Origin: Lytechinus variegatus | Lineage: Eukaryota; Echinodermata; Echinoidea; Temnopleuroida; Toxopneustidae | Assembly: GCF_018143015.1 (NCBI RefSeq) | Contig: NC_054740.1 | Span: 9,938,140-10,002,139, forward strand | Direction: 5' to 3' | DNA: 64,000 bases | In this document: positions 33,956-47,000 of the stretch, piece after piece | Position numbering within the stretch: position 1 is the first letter of the stretch | How the letters are laid out: each line of letters begins with the position of its first letter | Translations under genes and position numbers: made by a program | The notes under the pieces: model-generated | The model's database searches: none | What the model was told of the DNA's origin: nothing | The model's input: the letters and a program-made list of their open reading frames with translations, nothing else

Positions 33956-35800
33956 AACAATAAATTATGATTATGACACAGTTTTGGACGAACTTTAAAA
34001 AAAGCATCTTACAATTTTATACTGAGGGCATAAGTAGACATAGAAAATGCTATTTATCAAAATGAAATCCAATTCGTAGCCAAAAGCTGAATTACATGAA
34101 TTTGTACAGAGTAAAATTTCAATATACATATAATAGATGATAAAAATATATCAATGATATTATAGGGAAAGGAAGTACAGACAGGAAGGTATGCAAAAGA
34201 GGTAGTAATTTAAAAAAGAATAGAGGAGATGATAAGAAGAAGAAAGTTATATAATATTGTAAAATAAAGAACATTTTAAACATTTATAATAGTTGAGCAA
34301 TATTGAAAGAATGATATTAATATCATGTTAATTTGGAAAGAGAGGGCTGCATAAACAAGACTTGTATTTGGAAAAAATTATTAAGAAACATTTTCTTTAA
34401 AGCATATCACTCTTGGGCTACTACACAACTCAGTCAATTAATAAATATTCACAGAAAAGTTAATAAACATGTGGAAAGATGTGTTATTTTCCTCAACACC
34501 ATTAAATTGACAGTGTATACAAATGAAAAAATAAAAAAGCTCTGTTTTGAGCAACTGGTCCGAATATTTATATCCTACTGGAAACAACGGGACATAAAAC
34601 AAGACATGTCATTGGTTTTTCAGTTATTAACATTAAAAAAATCACTTATTCTACTCCACAATTTAGAAAGAACACTGCTTTACTCAATAAAACAAATAAC
34701 TTATGACATGTTTACCCGTTATAATGTATATACTAATCCGTAATGATAATAAGAATAATGCTTATAACTGAATAATAGGAAATAATAATAATAATGATAA
34801 TTGTAATGATGATAATAATGAAAATAATAATAAAATAATAAGAGTAATACTAATAACAATAATAATAAATGATAATAAAACTTGGTTCCTTTAAAGCGCA
34901 TATTCATATCTCCCAGGCGGATATTTTGTAAAACAACAACAACAAAAAACCCCGTAAAATTATGAATTTGAACCATATCATGAATATTGAATTGTTGAAA
35001 TTTAGTCAGTGGTTTAAAGCTAATAGATTGACATTGGATATAAACAAATTAAACTCACTTTATTGTGACCTTTTTACGATTTCGAACACACTTAACCTCT
35101 AATTAAATGATCTATTTTAATATGACCTTATTTACTTTTGGAAAATACCCGTTTTCTTTTCTAGTTTATTCAATTATTTCAGTCTGTTAATGCTCTGATG
35201 GCGTCCCTTTTCCTTTAGAAAAGTGCTCCTATTAGATGATTCTGGAAAAAAAAAACATTTTAAATTGATGGATTTCACTATTATCTCGAAAAATACGAGA
35301 CGGATGCTCTTAGAAACAAAACGCTGCATGCGCAGAGGAAAACAGAAGTGTGTTCAATTCTACTGATATTTAGTAAATTTGTTCAAAGTCTGTAGGCGAT
35401 TTGGGAATCTAGTAATTGTTTTCTATCATCAAACAAGAAAGTAGATGTTTTAGAACAAATGCAACAAGTAGTACTTCATAAAATAATGGGAATTACTATA
35501 ATCAGTAATGATATTGTACCTTATACAATGACATTTACCATGATGGTTTCCAGGTTTGATGGTGTTTTTACTCGTACGATTTTGATAGACCAACATTCAG
35601 AATAGAGACCATAAGAAAAAGTAGATAGTAGGGTAAATTTGGTTAGATTTCTCGTCCCTTCAGGATTCCGCTAGATCATTACCACCCCTCCGTATTTGTA
35701 TTAAATTTGTATTAAGTTTCACGAGTCATGTGAGCATGTGAGGATGTGAGGGGTGGATAAGAAATAGTCTCCCCTTTGTTTTAGGATAGTTTTTTTTTTC
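33956..35800. other. intergenic, no gene seen
   Basis: AT-rich. Includes an (AAT/GATAAT)n microsatellite at 34741-34880. A 136-codon AT-rich ORF at 34333-34743 shows no recognisable motif. Confidence 0.4.
34741..34880 (+). repeat. AAT/GATAAT microsatellite
   Basis: Irregular AATAATAATGATAAT repeats for about 140 bp. Confidence 0.85.
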
Positions 35801-35859
35801 GAAAGAAAAAGTGCCCTCCCAGCTAATACAAAAACATTGACAAAATATCATTTAAAATT

Positions 35860-36190
35860 TTGGTCAAACAAAACGTTTTAGGGAAATGTTAAAATCATAT
35901 GAAAATGTATGGTTTTCTCATTGCTATAAAACATTTCCTAACGTTAAGCTGCAACATAAAAAAACATTTAAAACATATTTTCCTAATGTATTTTAATAAT
36001 ATTTTCAAAATGTTGTCACGATATCTCTGATGTTTTAACTTAATGTTCTAAAAACGTTTTTAGTCATTTCTAAAACCATACATTTTAATATGATTTAAAC
36101 ATTAAAAAAATAATGTTGTTTATGTTTAATGTTTGAAAATGTTATTTTAATAATGTTAAGAAAATGTTTTTTGCAAAGATGATATCTTCC
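35860..36190. repeat. AT-rich interspersed AATGTT repeats
   Basis: Degenerate repeats around AATGTT and its complement (AATGTTTTAACTTAATGTTC...). Related units (TAATGTTTTCCCAAC, ACATTGGTATAATG) reappear at 42785-42870, on the far side of the large insertions, suggesting one split repeat. Confidence 0.5.
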
Positions 36191-36670
36191 TAATGTTTCA
36201 AGTGAATGTTTCCAAAATATTATTTGGATTCAAGTTCAACTCTACCCCACAACCCACATTGTCCTATATCACATCCTATATCCTAACCTATTCCGATCCT
36301 AGTCTAAAATCTATACTACTCCTATCCAATGAATCAAGTCATCGAATTCCTATATATGTGACGACTTTCCGATACTCGACAGATTACGGTTAATAACAAT
36401 TTTACATATTTAACCTTGAAAATTTCACATATGAATAATTTATTTTTTGAAAATGATATGGCAATCAAGCTACATACTTTTGTGAAACTTTTAATGGCCG
36501 AAACAAGAACGTAAACATAAAGGCGTTAATTGTTATATTATACCCCTTTCATAAACCCAAATATGCGGATAATATCCGCATAATTTAGTCATAAAATCGG
36601 AGCGGGACCAGTGTTATCCGTATTATTTCGATGCTGCAATTATCCGCATAATAGCGGCATCGGGACCAGG

Positions 36671-37921
36671 TGGGTGTTTCATAAAGCTGTTCGTAAAGTT
36701 ACGCACAACTTTACGCACGACTGGAACCACTGGCGTAAATCCCGGGGGGAGGGGGATTTCGAGGAGGGGGGGGGGATGGCCTGTACAATCATCCCCCACT
36801 TTTTACGAAAGAAATGAAAAAAAAAATCAAAGAGATAATTGTTTTATTGGTGAAAATTCTTCCTAAAATACCGCTAAACAAATAAAACAATATTATTGAA
36901 TCATACAATGCAAATAAAGAGCCAGTTCACCATTTCCAAACGAAATACTTATGTCCTTATTATAACATTGAAGAGAAACCCCCGTTTCTTCCCATTCATC
37001 AATGTTGGGGTCTTTGGGAATGGGTTCAGATGGAATGTCAATTTTTTTTAATGTAATCTCTAATAAAACCATTTCGCGCTCGCATCATTTTGTTAATGAA
37101 ATACGTATGGTCCTAGTTAATTCCTACAAAGAAACCTTAGAATGCCCCACTTCAGGTCTGAATTATCTAAATTTTCAGCTCGCGCTTCGCGCTCGCAATA
37201 TTTGATTAGTGAGATGGTATGATAATCATGATTGCAATGACTACAAAAAGTGTTTCATGTGTTCAGATGTAATTCTAATAAAATCAGCAAGCGATTGGCA
37301 CTCGCATTAGATGACTATGGTGAGATATGCATACTCTTAATGGATTCCTAAAATATATTCCTTAAAATCTCGCTGTTTGGGGTCAAAATATACGAAAACT
37401 TCAGCTCGCGCTTCGCGCTCGCATTGTTTCTGTTTCTGTTTAGTGAGACAGGTACCTATCATTATTACACAAATTTCATTATTATGTCCCTTTTCAGGTG
37501 TAAATATAAAAAAAATCAGCTCGCGCTTCGCGCTCGCATTATATGATCAGTGAGATGCATATCCCTTTAATGACATTGTCCTTAAAATGTCTCTATTAGG
37601 TCAGTATACCTGGCAACTGAGCGCACTCACTCATGCAGTGATTTAAAAATTTTGTTGGTGCCCCCCCATGCCGTGACCCACGGTACGCCACTGTGGACAT
37701 ATCAATGACAATTCCTTGCATATCGAAAAGCATGATTGCAAAAAAACATGCCAAAGTATTTCAGTCATCTCCCCACCCATCAACACAGATTTACGTCAGT
37801 GACTGGAACATGTTCTTAGGTCATAAATCAATTATATAGAGATATCACATAGCACAAGAAAGCATCACCAGTCGTGCGTACAGTCATTCGTATCTTACGA
37901 ACAGCTTTATGAAACACCCAC
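36671..37921. mobile_element. GTTTCATAAAGCTGTTCGTA MITE containing a hAT-like insert
   Basis: GTGGGTGTTTCATAAAGCTG/TTCGTA left and TACGAACAGC/TTTATGAAACACCCAC right form a perfect 26-bp TIR. The family is common in marine invertebrates. The hAT-like element 36728-37693 sits inside. Confidence 0.82.
36728..37693. mobile_element. 0.97-kb hAT-like element with mirror-core array (reverse)
   Basis: CACTGGCGTAAATCC left, CCACGGTACGCCACTG right. No clean TSD (ACTGGAAC versus TGGACATA), apparently a small deletion at the left end. Four to five GCTCGCGCTTCGCGCTCGC cores near 37075, 37177, 37400 and 37515. Confidence 0.75.
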
Positions 37922-39679
37922 CGGACTTTGACTTTATGAACGAATTTCCAAAGTAATGCGGATAATTCCATGGTGCGGTCACGAGGTCACCCTTTTCCAA
38001 CACAACCCCATCGGGGGGGGGGGGTGCAGTTGCCATTATTATCCGCCTTTTTCAGGTCGGGCGCTCGTAAAAAATAGTGCGGATTATTTTCGGAGTTTGT
38101 GAATGCAATTTTTATTGAATTATCCGCATTACACTTAGGCGGATAATTGGAGGATGGGTTTGTGAAAGGGGTATTAGTCCGGGAGCAAGGACCTGTGAAA
38201 AATGAGTTCGTATATACAACCCACACCATAGAAAAGGTTTGACACGATAGGTAGTTAGTATGGTCCTCCAGATCGCTGCTAGGTAGGTAGTAGTCTCAAA
38301 TTGTGGTATCACTTTTTTTTTTTACTACCGTTGAATTTTAAGAGCAATGTAAAATAGCCAAAAAAAAAATGAAAAAAAAATCATAAACTTTTAAGGGGAA
38401 GGTGAAATGTAACCTACCATATCTCCGCTTGTATATTTCATAAATACGTCATTCATGTATCAAAATATTGCTGGGTGAAAGCTACGTTATAGTAACATTT
38501 AAAAGTAAAATTGAGATATCGACCTTCGAAATAGGAATACACTGATGGCCAGTAGCCATTTCCATCTCAAGTAGATATGAAAGAATTAAGACGATATTGA
38601 TTTTTGTATTTAAATATGTGGCGCTCTATAAAATTATACTTGGATTAAATATGCATTATTCATAATAAAATGAAGATTTTTAAACATTTTCAGATATCTT
38701 CTAACTAGCCTGCGGATTAATATTTACAATCTTGTAGTGCCGTTAGTTTGTTTAAATCAATTAGAATTACTTTTTACTGGCGATATAATCTGATCCAAAC
38801 CAAATTCATTACCACTTGTGTAGGACCCCGCCCTAAAAATATAAAATGATGGGGCCAGACATGGCGTATGGGTTTAATTTCTGAGGAACTGTGCGCGACC
38901 GAAGCGATTGAGCCAAAAATTACGTTTTTAATACACCAATATGTTTTTTGACATATTATGACATATTATCCAGAAAATTTTATATTTCCTCCTTTATCTT
39001 TCCATTTCTTTCTTCTAACTTCATTTTTTATCGTTAAATTTGTTTAGTGGTCAATGACCCCAAGTTACTATACTCAGTATTCCTATTAATTTGAAATGAC
39101 TAAAATAACTGGAGGAATGTCGCAGGATTTTTTGTTGTATTAGATAATTAACTTCATTTCAATTCAATTTAACATCTATTTTATTCCAATTGTCATTTAA
39201 TCAATTTTCATGTATGACATAAACATCAATAATATCATTGATATAGTAGAGAAAACAATGAATGTAAAATACAGTACATACATTGTATATGGAAGAATGC
39301 GTAAAATCCCAGAAAGTAGATGCTTTTGTCGGAAATCAGGATACCTTTAAAACAATGAGTAAACAACAATTAAAAAAGAAAGGGCTACGAGAAGGGAAAG
39401 GAAGAGAAGAGAGAAGAAAAGAGCATAGAGAGGCGAGCAAGCAAGTAGAAAAAGAAAGGGCATGAACTTATGATGCGAATGACCTAGGAGTAGATTTAAC
39501 GCATATTTTAGTGATGCATCTTTATATTTTTTATTGATCTCCAACAATTTATTAAGGAGACATTTGCTCAAAATCTTATCCTGGCATATTAAAGCCTTTT
39601 TTTTACAGGAACCTGTTTAAAGTTACACCCTCACCCTTTTTCGTACTTGACATGTATTTGGAAATATCGTCTTTTGGCA

Positions 39680-41430
39680 TCCCCATTGGAGCAAAATGGC
39701 ATATGCTGTATCGGAAACAACGGAAGCAGATTTTTACTTCAATGGGGGCTCCAAAATGGCAGATTTCCCCATAAAAAGTTTGGCAGGCCCATCAGGGGAT
39801 AGGCTTCAATTTCCTAGCAGTTCTTTATGTGCAGCTGATAGAGAAAGATGTACTCTTTTGTCTCCAAGTAGGTCTAAGACGATTTAAGTTGCTTGCTTTA
39901 CAGCGGAAGCAGCTTTTTTGACTCGATGGGGGCTCCAAAATAGCAGAGTTTTCCATAAATAGTCAAAATACGGAACAGAGGTGAGTAATTTTGGCAGCCT
40001 CCTGAGAGGGTAGACTTCAAATCCCTAGCGCTTCTTTATATGACTGTAGGTGATAGAGAAACGACTTCTCTTTTATCTGCATATAGTTTTAAGATGATAT
40101 ATGTGGCTTGCTTTATACAGCGGAAACAGCTTTTTGTCTCAATAGGGGCTCCAAAATGGCAGATTTTCCCATAAAAAAGCAAAATGCAAAAAAGGGGTGG
40201 ATAACTTCGGCAGGCGCATGAAGGGGTAGGCTTCAATTTCCTAGCACTTCTTTGTATGCAACTGATATAAAAAGAAATAACTCTTTAGTCTCCAAGTAGG
40301 TCTAAGACGATTTAAGTTGCTTTACAGCGGAAGCAGCTTTTTTGACTCAATAGGGGCTCCAAAATAGCAGAGTTTTCCATAAATAGGCAAAATACGGAAC
40401 AGGGGTGAGTAATTTTGGCAGCTTCCTGAGGGGGTAGACTTCAAATCCCTAGCGCTTCTTTATATGACTGTAGGTGATAAAGAAACGACTTCTCTTTTTA
40501 TCTCCATATAGTTTTAAGACGATATATGTGGCTTGCTTTATACAGCGGAAACAGCTTTTTGTCTCAATAGGGGCTCCAAAATGGCAGATTTTCCCATAAA
40601 AAGCAAAATGCAAAAAAGGGGTGGATAACTTCGGCAGGCGCATGAGGGGGTAGGCTTCAATTTCCTAGCACTTCTTTGTATGCAACTGATATAAAAAGAA
40701 ATTACTCGTTAGTCTCCAAGTAGTTATAAGACGATTTAAGTGGCTTGCATTACAGCGAAAACAGCTTTTTGCATCAATGGGGGCTAGAAAATGGCAGATT
40801 TCCCATTAAAAATTTTTGAAAAGGGTTGAACATTTTCGGCAGCCCCATGAGGGGGTAGACTCCAAATCCCTAGTACTTTATTATATGTTGCTTATAGAGA
40901 AAGGACTACCTTTCTATCTCCATATAGTTTTAAGGCGATTTGTGTTGCTTGCTTTATAGCAGAAATAGTTTTTTTTTGCCTCAATGGGGGCTCCAAAATG
41001 GCAGATTTTCCCATGAATAGGCAAAATACGGAAAGGGGTGGGTAAATTCGGCAGGCCCCTGAGGGGGGTAATCTTCAATTTACTAGCACTTTTTTATATG
41101 CAGCTGATAGAGAAAAGCCTACTATTTTGTCCCCAAGTGATTTCTTGACAATAAAAGTGGCTTTAGTACATAGCAGAAATTTTCTTTTTGCCTCAATGGG
41201 GCCTCAAAAATGGCAGATGTTTACAAAAATAGACAAAATAATCAAAATGGCTTGGTGACTTTGGCAGCCCCTCTGAGCGAGAAGGTCGCCAGCACGTCTT
41301 AAAGGTTCACTACATAGTGTAGAAATGCTAGCTGCCTCAATAGGGACTTCGAAATGGCAAATTTTCCAAGAAATAGACAAACTTCGAAAAAAGGATGGGT
41401 GACTTTGGCAGCCCCCCATGGGGGAGGCCT
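39680..41430 (+). repeat. ~210-bp tandem repeat, about 8 copies
   Basis: The unit contains GGGGGCTCCAAAATGGCAGA, GGCAGGC(C)CCTGAGGGGGTAG, CTTCAATTTCCTAGCACTTC and AAGTAGGTCTAAGACGATTT. CAAAATGGCAG-type markers at about 39751, 39941, 40151, 40358, 40577, 40789, 40993 and 41206 give a period of 190-220 bp. Adjacent units alternate (TGGCAGA / TAGCAGAG), suggesting a partial higher-order dimer. Confidence 0.88.
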
Positions 41431-42074
41431 TTCGGCCAATGAACCCTATAAAATAATTTTAAAATTGAAATAAATTAGAAAAAACGAGTCTGAAGAAAGA
41501 AAATAGAATATGGTTCGGATCAGATTATTATCCCAAGTGAACAAGAAATGCTAAGTGATTCATGCATCGTTGGATCTCCCAAACTAGCGGCACTACATTG
41601 TGAAAATAGCCCATATAATATATGGTAGTTAAAACATATCTGAAATGTTAAAAATATTGCCGAAATATTCGTTTTGTTATGAACAATGCATATTTTGTCC
41701 CAATGTAGTTATATAGAGTGCCTCATTTTTAGCAACACAAAATCACTTTACGGTATCAATATTTTCATATCTACTTGAGAAGTAAGTGGATATTGTCCAT
41801 GAGTGTATTCCTATTTTGAAGGTTTGATATCTAAATTTCACTTGTAAATGTTACTGTAACGTTTGAGCTGTCACCAAGCAACATTTCGATACATGAATGA
41901 CGTATTCATGACATATACAAGCGGAGATATGGCAACTTACATTTCACCTTACCCTATTGAAAAAAAGCGATACCACAATTTGAGACTAACTACCTATCTA
42001 GCAGCAATCTAGAAGGTCCATACTACCCCCTATGGTGTCAAACCTTTTCTGTGGTGTGGGTTGTACGAACTCCT

Positions 42075-42692
42075 TAAAGGTCAAGTCCACCTCAGAAAAT
42101 GTTGATTTAAATCAATAGAGAAAAATCAGACAAGCACAATGCTAAAAAAAAATTTCATCAAATTCGGATGTAAAATAAGAAAGTTGTGACATTTCAAAGT
42201 TTCGCTTATTTTCAACAAAATGGTTATGTGAACGAGCCAGTTACATCCAAATGAGTGAGTTGATGATGTCACTCACTCACAATTTCTTTTGTTTTTTATT
42301 GTTTGAATTATGAAATATTTCAATTTTTACGAATTTGACGATTAGGACCTCCTTGCCTGAAGCACAAAATGTTAAAATAATGGAATTCCAGGTGTTCAGG
42401 GAGGAATGAAACTTCATTTCACATGACAATGACGAGAAAATCTAAATATTTCATATTTCAAACAATAAAAAACAAAAGAAATAGTGAGTGAATGACATCT
42501 TTGACTCTCTCATTTTGATGTAGCTGGCTCGTTCATATAACTGTTTTTGTGAAATGAAGCAAAATTTTGAAATGTCATAACTTTCTTATTTTACATCCGA
42601 TTTTGATGAAATTTTCAGTGTTATGCTTGTTGAATTTTTCTCTTTTTATTCAAATCATTTTTTTGTTGGGATGGACTTGTAGGCCCCTATAT
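42075..42692. mobile_element. TTAA-type palindromic MITE, copy 3
   Basis: TTAAAGGTCAAGTCCACCTC left, GGGATGGACTTGTAGG right, with the same interior as 5076-5640. Inserted in the right TIR of the 4.5-kb element. Confidence 0.8.
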
Positions 42693-42910
42693 GAGATTTT
42701 GCTCCCGGACTATATCTACTTACCTTAAATTTTGGTCATTCACTGTTCTCATGAAAATTCATGACTGCTACGTCATGTCCAGATGGTCAAACGTTTTCCC
42801 AACGTTGGCATAATGTTTTCCCAACATTGGTATAATGTTTCCCAACAATAATTTATATCAGAATGTTATCATGATGTCATAAAAACATAAAAGATTATGT
42901 TGGTTTATTC

Positions 42911-43607
42911 AATGCAATGAAATTTGCCTATTGTGGGTAGCCTTATACTGACCAAGCAGCTTGTTCCCCCGATAAAGATATTTCTGATATCATGCGTAAA
43001 GACCAATCGAATTTTTTTTTTCAAAATGCTTGAGAATTTTTCATCTGTAACATGCATCAGGGCCTGGTGGGTGTTATAGATTAAGGTATTTATCGATAAG
43101 GGGAGGGGGTAGGACTGGTTAAGATTAAATGGGCTATTTATTTTATTTATTTATTTATCATTATTATTATTATTATAATTTTTTTTGGGGGGAGGCTTCA
43201 TTCCCAAAGCACTCCTAAAACTACGCCTGCTCTCCATATACCACGCTTTTACTTATTATGCTTGTACTTTCGATAACACGATAGGGGGTCAAGGCGTGTA
43301 TAAAATGTTACAAATCTTCTGTCTTGCAAGACTTAAACCTATATTAATAATAACTGACAAACGTCGTAACAAATACCAGCAAGTTTTATAATACGAACCA
43401 CATTGGGCTCTGGAAACAGATGCACTTGACGTTATTATGTAACACAACGAAACTGAATGGATAATAACCATGATTAATCTACTTCGAGTGAATTTTTGTG
43501 TGTGGAAAGTTTACGGTAAAATCAGGTCGAATACGTGTATGTCATTTTCATTAGTGTGACTTATGAACGTTAATTAATATGACTTGAAATACCGTAGAAA
43601 TGAAACA
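42911..43607. other. upstream region of the K2P gene, no core promoter recognised
   Basis: AT-rich with an ATT/TTTA microsatellite at about 43138-43180. No TATA box, Inr or CpG-rich segment stands out; a 5' UTR exon boundary could not be placed. Confidence 0.35.
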
Positions 43608-44091
43608 ATGGCGAATATCAGAAACAGCCGAGAAGAAGGGAGAGGAGGAGAATTAGACGAGGAAGAAGACATTCTTGACATGGTTGAGGAACGATGGACA
43701 GATGGAGACGCAGAAGAAGAAGAAGCGGAGATGTCAGTATCAGTGAAGACGAAATGGACGATCAGTGCCTTCCTCCTTCTCATTGTCTTGGGTTACCTGT
43801 TTGCCGGAGCGTTGGTTTTCCGCGCCCTCGAGCGTCCCGCCGCCGTGCAGAGCTCCCAGAACTTCCACGATGCCCTCAGACGACTATCAACCGAGAACGA
43901 ATGCCTGGAGGAGGAGGATATTGCCGAGATGATGAGGATCTTGACGACGGCCATCGAAGAAGGAGGCTACTCGAGTGGTCACCCTTACGCCTCTCAGCTG
44001 TCCACGGGAACTGTCAATGAATCATTTTACGCCAATCTTTGGGGTGTTGGTTATGCTTTTATCTTTGCTTCCACAGTAGTGACGACAATGG
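43608..44091 (+). CDS. K2P channel exon 1: N-terminus, TM1, cap, pore helix 1
   Basis: 484 bp from ATG 43608 to donor ATGG|GTAGGT. The split lies inside the first selectivity filter (TTM-G|FGY). The frame remains open upstream of the ATG but contains no earlier ATG. The sequence before the TM is strongly acidic, with Glu/Asp runs. NES near the end of the cap could be N-glycosylated. Confidence 0.92.
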
Positions 44092-47000
44092 GTAGGTTGT
44101 AATGGTGACATCATCCTCCACCAAGCATTTCTTTTCATTTCTTTATCATAATAGTTTTTATCACAGAAACAATCATAGGTCTCTCTCTCTCTCTCTGTAT
44201 GTTTAGATTTAAAGTAGGTCCATATAGCTATCCCTCTCAGGTCCAAACTGGACTACTCTCCTGCTGCAAGGATATTGTAAAGCCAATTAAGGCCTACATA
44301 CTTGGGAAGTAACAACGTCTTTATCTGCTTTGGAAATCACCAATGATTTTCTTGCATGACGAAAATTTAATGTCGGTAGAGGGTTGAGAAAACTAGGGAT
44401 GACCAAAATTTAAATGAAGTGAAATCATATATGGATCTCCGGCTCCGAATATTCAGCCCATCATTCTATTTGTATTTCGTTCAGGATTTGGGTACACTGC
44501 TCCACGCACAGTTCCCGGTGAGGTCTTCTGCATCTTCTACGCTGTAGCAGGCATCTTCATGACAGGCGGGATCGTCCTCTCCGTTGGCCAAATCCTCAGG
44601 GAACTCTGCTTCACAAGGATGACTACCTGGCTGCGGAAGTGCCTGAAGTGTTGTCCAAAAGCAGGAGTGGTCCTCGCTCACATGTCCTTGGTGTTCCCAC
44701 TTGCCATCCTGATGCTCCTCCCGTCCACCTTGATCTATTTCTTCACCCAGCCAGGATGGAGCTTCATCGACAGTTTTTACTATGTATTTCAAATCACCAC
44801 CACCATAGGATTTGGGGACCTGGAATCACGCTTCGTAGGAATCCATGTCATTCCGCTTTATGTTATAAGGGTAAGTATCGGGTCAGACCGACTTAGGCCC
44901 AAGATACACATACGCCGACAGGTGGACTGATCGAGGCGGGCCCGAAGGCGGTGCTCACTATTTGTGATTGCCAGACCGGACTGCAGTACACCAGGGCTCT
45001 TTCAAAGAGCTACGATTGATCAAATCAATCACAACTATGGAAAGCCAGCAACGTCAACATCTAAAATACATGTTAGTTCAAAATATTTTCTAGTTAGGCC
45101 TGCGAGGTTTATGCATGCATTATCCGTTTTCTTGACAATTCAGTATGCTTCTCTTTGTTTTCAAAGGACATTGTGCAAATTTCCGGTAGGAAATATTATG
45201 ACACTGATGGATTTCCATACAGTTACAATTGATTGTATCAATCGTAACTCTTTGTTAGAGGGGGCCTTGAAGGCCACTTGACCATATTGAACTAGAAATA
45301 TGTATAATAGCGAATAATATTGATTGCTAACGAACAATAAAAATGTTGACGTGAATGTTGATGTTGACAGGCGCACGTGTCACTGAATAGTCGTCATGGA
45401 TAAAGAATCTCAAAGCGGTTTCAGTCTACTTCTGGGCCCCGTCTTACAAAGAGTTACGATTGATCCGATAAACCACAACTATGGAAAGCCAGCATCGTCA
45501 ACATCTAATATGCATTTCTATTCAACTTATTTTCGAGATATGATGTATATTCATACGACCTGGTTTTCTTGATAATTTTGTGTGCTTCTCTTTGTTCACA
45601 AAGTACATTGGGCAAATTTTCTTAAGAAAAAAATATGAGAATGATGGATTTCCATATAGTTGACGTTGGTTGGATGAATCAATCGTAACTCTTTGTAAGA
45701 CGGAGCCCTGGTGTATGTGGATACACACCAAAGTGCAGGCTTGAGGCCGGCGTGAGAGGCGCCTTCAAACCCGCGACGTCTGTGTATCTCGTGCCCTCGA
45801 TGTACATTATTTACGTCAATGATAAAGGTTTCTGATCGTTCCTTTGGATAGGGAGGATGGGACGACAATCAAACTTGGGGAACATATTTTGTCATCTAGA
45901 TCGTTCCCTTTGTCTTTAGGGGAATGAGAGGTTTATACACAAATTTGGCCGCAGCCCCCACCTTGAGAAATCGCTCTTAGAAAATATTTGTGTGGGCAAG
46001 AGTGTTTTTCAGGGGAGTTATGTCATAATGTAGAGTTTATCCTTTTACGACATTACAGATCTTTGGGAACCCGCGGGGGGGGGGGGGTAGGGAGCGTGTG
46101 TCAAGCTCTTTGTACCTGTATCTCAAAACAATTAAAGCAGCAATATGATGATAATTACAATACTGAGGCTGATACTCATAATGATGATGATAATATATTA
46201 GTAAGAGTAATAATAATGATAATAATAGCAGTAATAAAACTACAATAGTGACGATATCAGTAGTAGTAATAATAATAATAATAAACGAATGTTCGTCCAT
46301 GTGAACTTACAGCCGCGAACATCGACCAAAGCTCGATGGTGTGGATTAGGCTTCTATATTTTTGTTTTGCCCACCAGAGGTGAAGACTTAGGGATCCAAA
46401 TGTCGTCCGCCCGTCACAAACCTAATGACACATAACTCCACAACCGTAAGTCGCTTTTCAACCAAACTTGGGTGGTTGATGGACTTGGGGGGCCTGCATG
46501 TTACGCTGCAGTCGGAGGTCACATGGTAAGGTCAAAGGTCATGTTCAGGTCAACGTTTACATGCAAGACTCTCTTTATGACACCTAACTCCGCAACCGTA
46601 AGTCACTTTTCAACCAAACTTGGATGGTAGATGGACTTTTGGGACCTGCATGTTATGCTGCAGTCGGAGGTCACGTGGTAAGGTCAAAGGTCATTTTCAG
46701 GTCAACGTTAACGTTTACTTGCAAGACTCTCTTATGACACCTAACTCCGCAACCGTCATTTTTCAACCAAACTTGGATGGTGGATGGACCTGGGGGACCT
46801 GCATCTTAGGCTGCAGTCAGAGGTCACGAGGTAAGGTCAAAGGTCATTTCAGGTCAACGTTAAAGTTTACATGCAAGACTCTTTTAAGACACCTAACTCC
46901 GCAACCGTCAGTCACTTTTCAACCAAACTTGGATGGTAGATGGACTCGGGGGACCTGCATGTTATGCTGCAGTCGGATGTTACATGGTTAGGTCAAAGGT

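Larger units (their letters stand above)
36541..38173. mobile_element. 1.63-kb PIF/Harbinger-like element, TTA TSD
   Basis: TACCCCTTTCATAAACCCA at 36541 and inverted TGGGTTTGTGAAAGGGGTA ending 38173; TTA on both sides. Subterminal ATGCGGATAATATCCGCAT repeats near both ends. Contains the element 36671-37921. Superfamily is inferred from the 3-bp TTA duplication. Confidence 0.75.
38177..42710. mobile_element. 4.5-kb element with ~640-bp TIRs and internal 210-bp tandem array
   Basis: GTCCGGGAGCAAGG at the left and TTTTGCTCCCGGAC at the right. The arms (38177-38815; 41510-42710 with a MITE inserted at 42075-42692) share AACCCACACC, GGTATCGC/TTTTTT, TTTCACCTT and CGGAGATATGG segments in inverted order. 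The 3' arm is more diverged than in the 29197 element. The centre is a 210-bp array plus AT-rich filler; no transposase. Confidence 0.72.

Noticed and set aside
34333-34743. 136-codon plus-strand ORF
   Set aside because: No recognisable domain and an AT-driven composition (Lys/Ile/Asn-rich). One ORF of this length is not surprising by chance in 128 kb of AT-rich frames.
46620-46991. 123-codon ORF with repeated WTFGTCMLCC-type segments
   Set aside because: The repeats come from the 154-bp tandem array inside a K2P intron.
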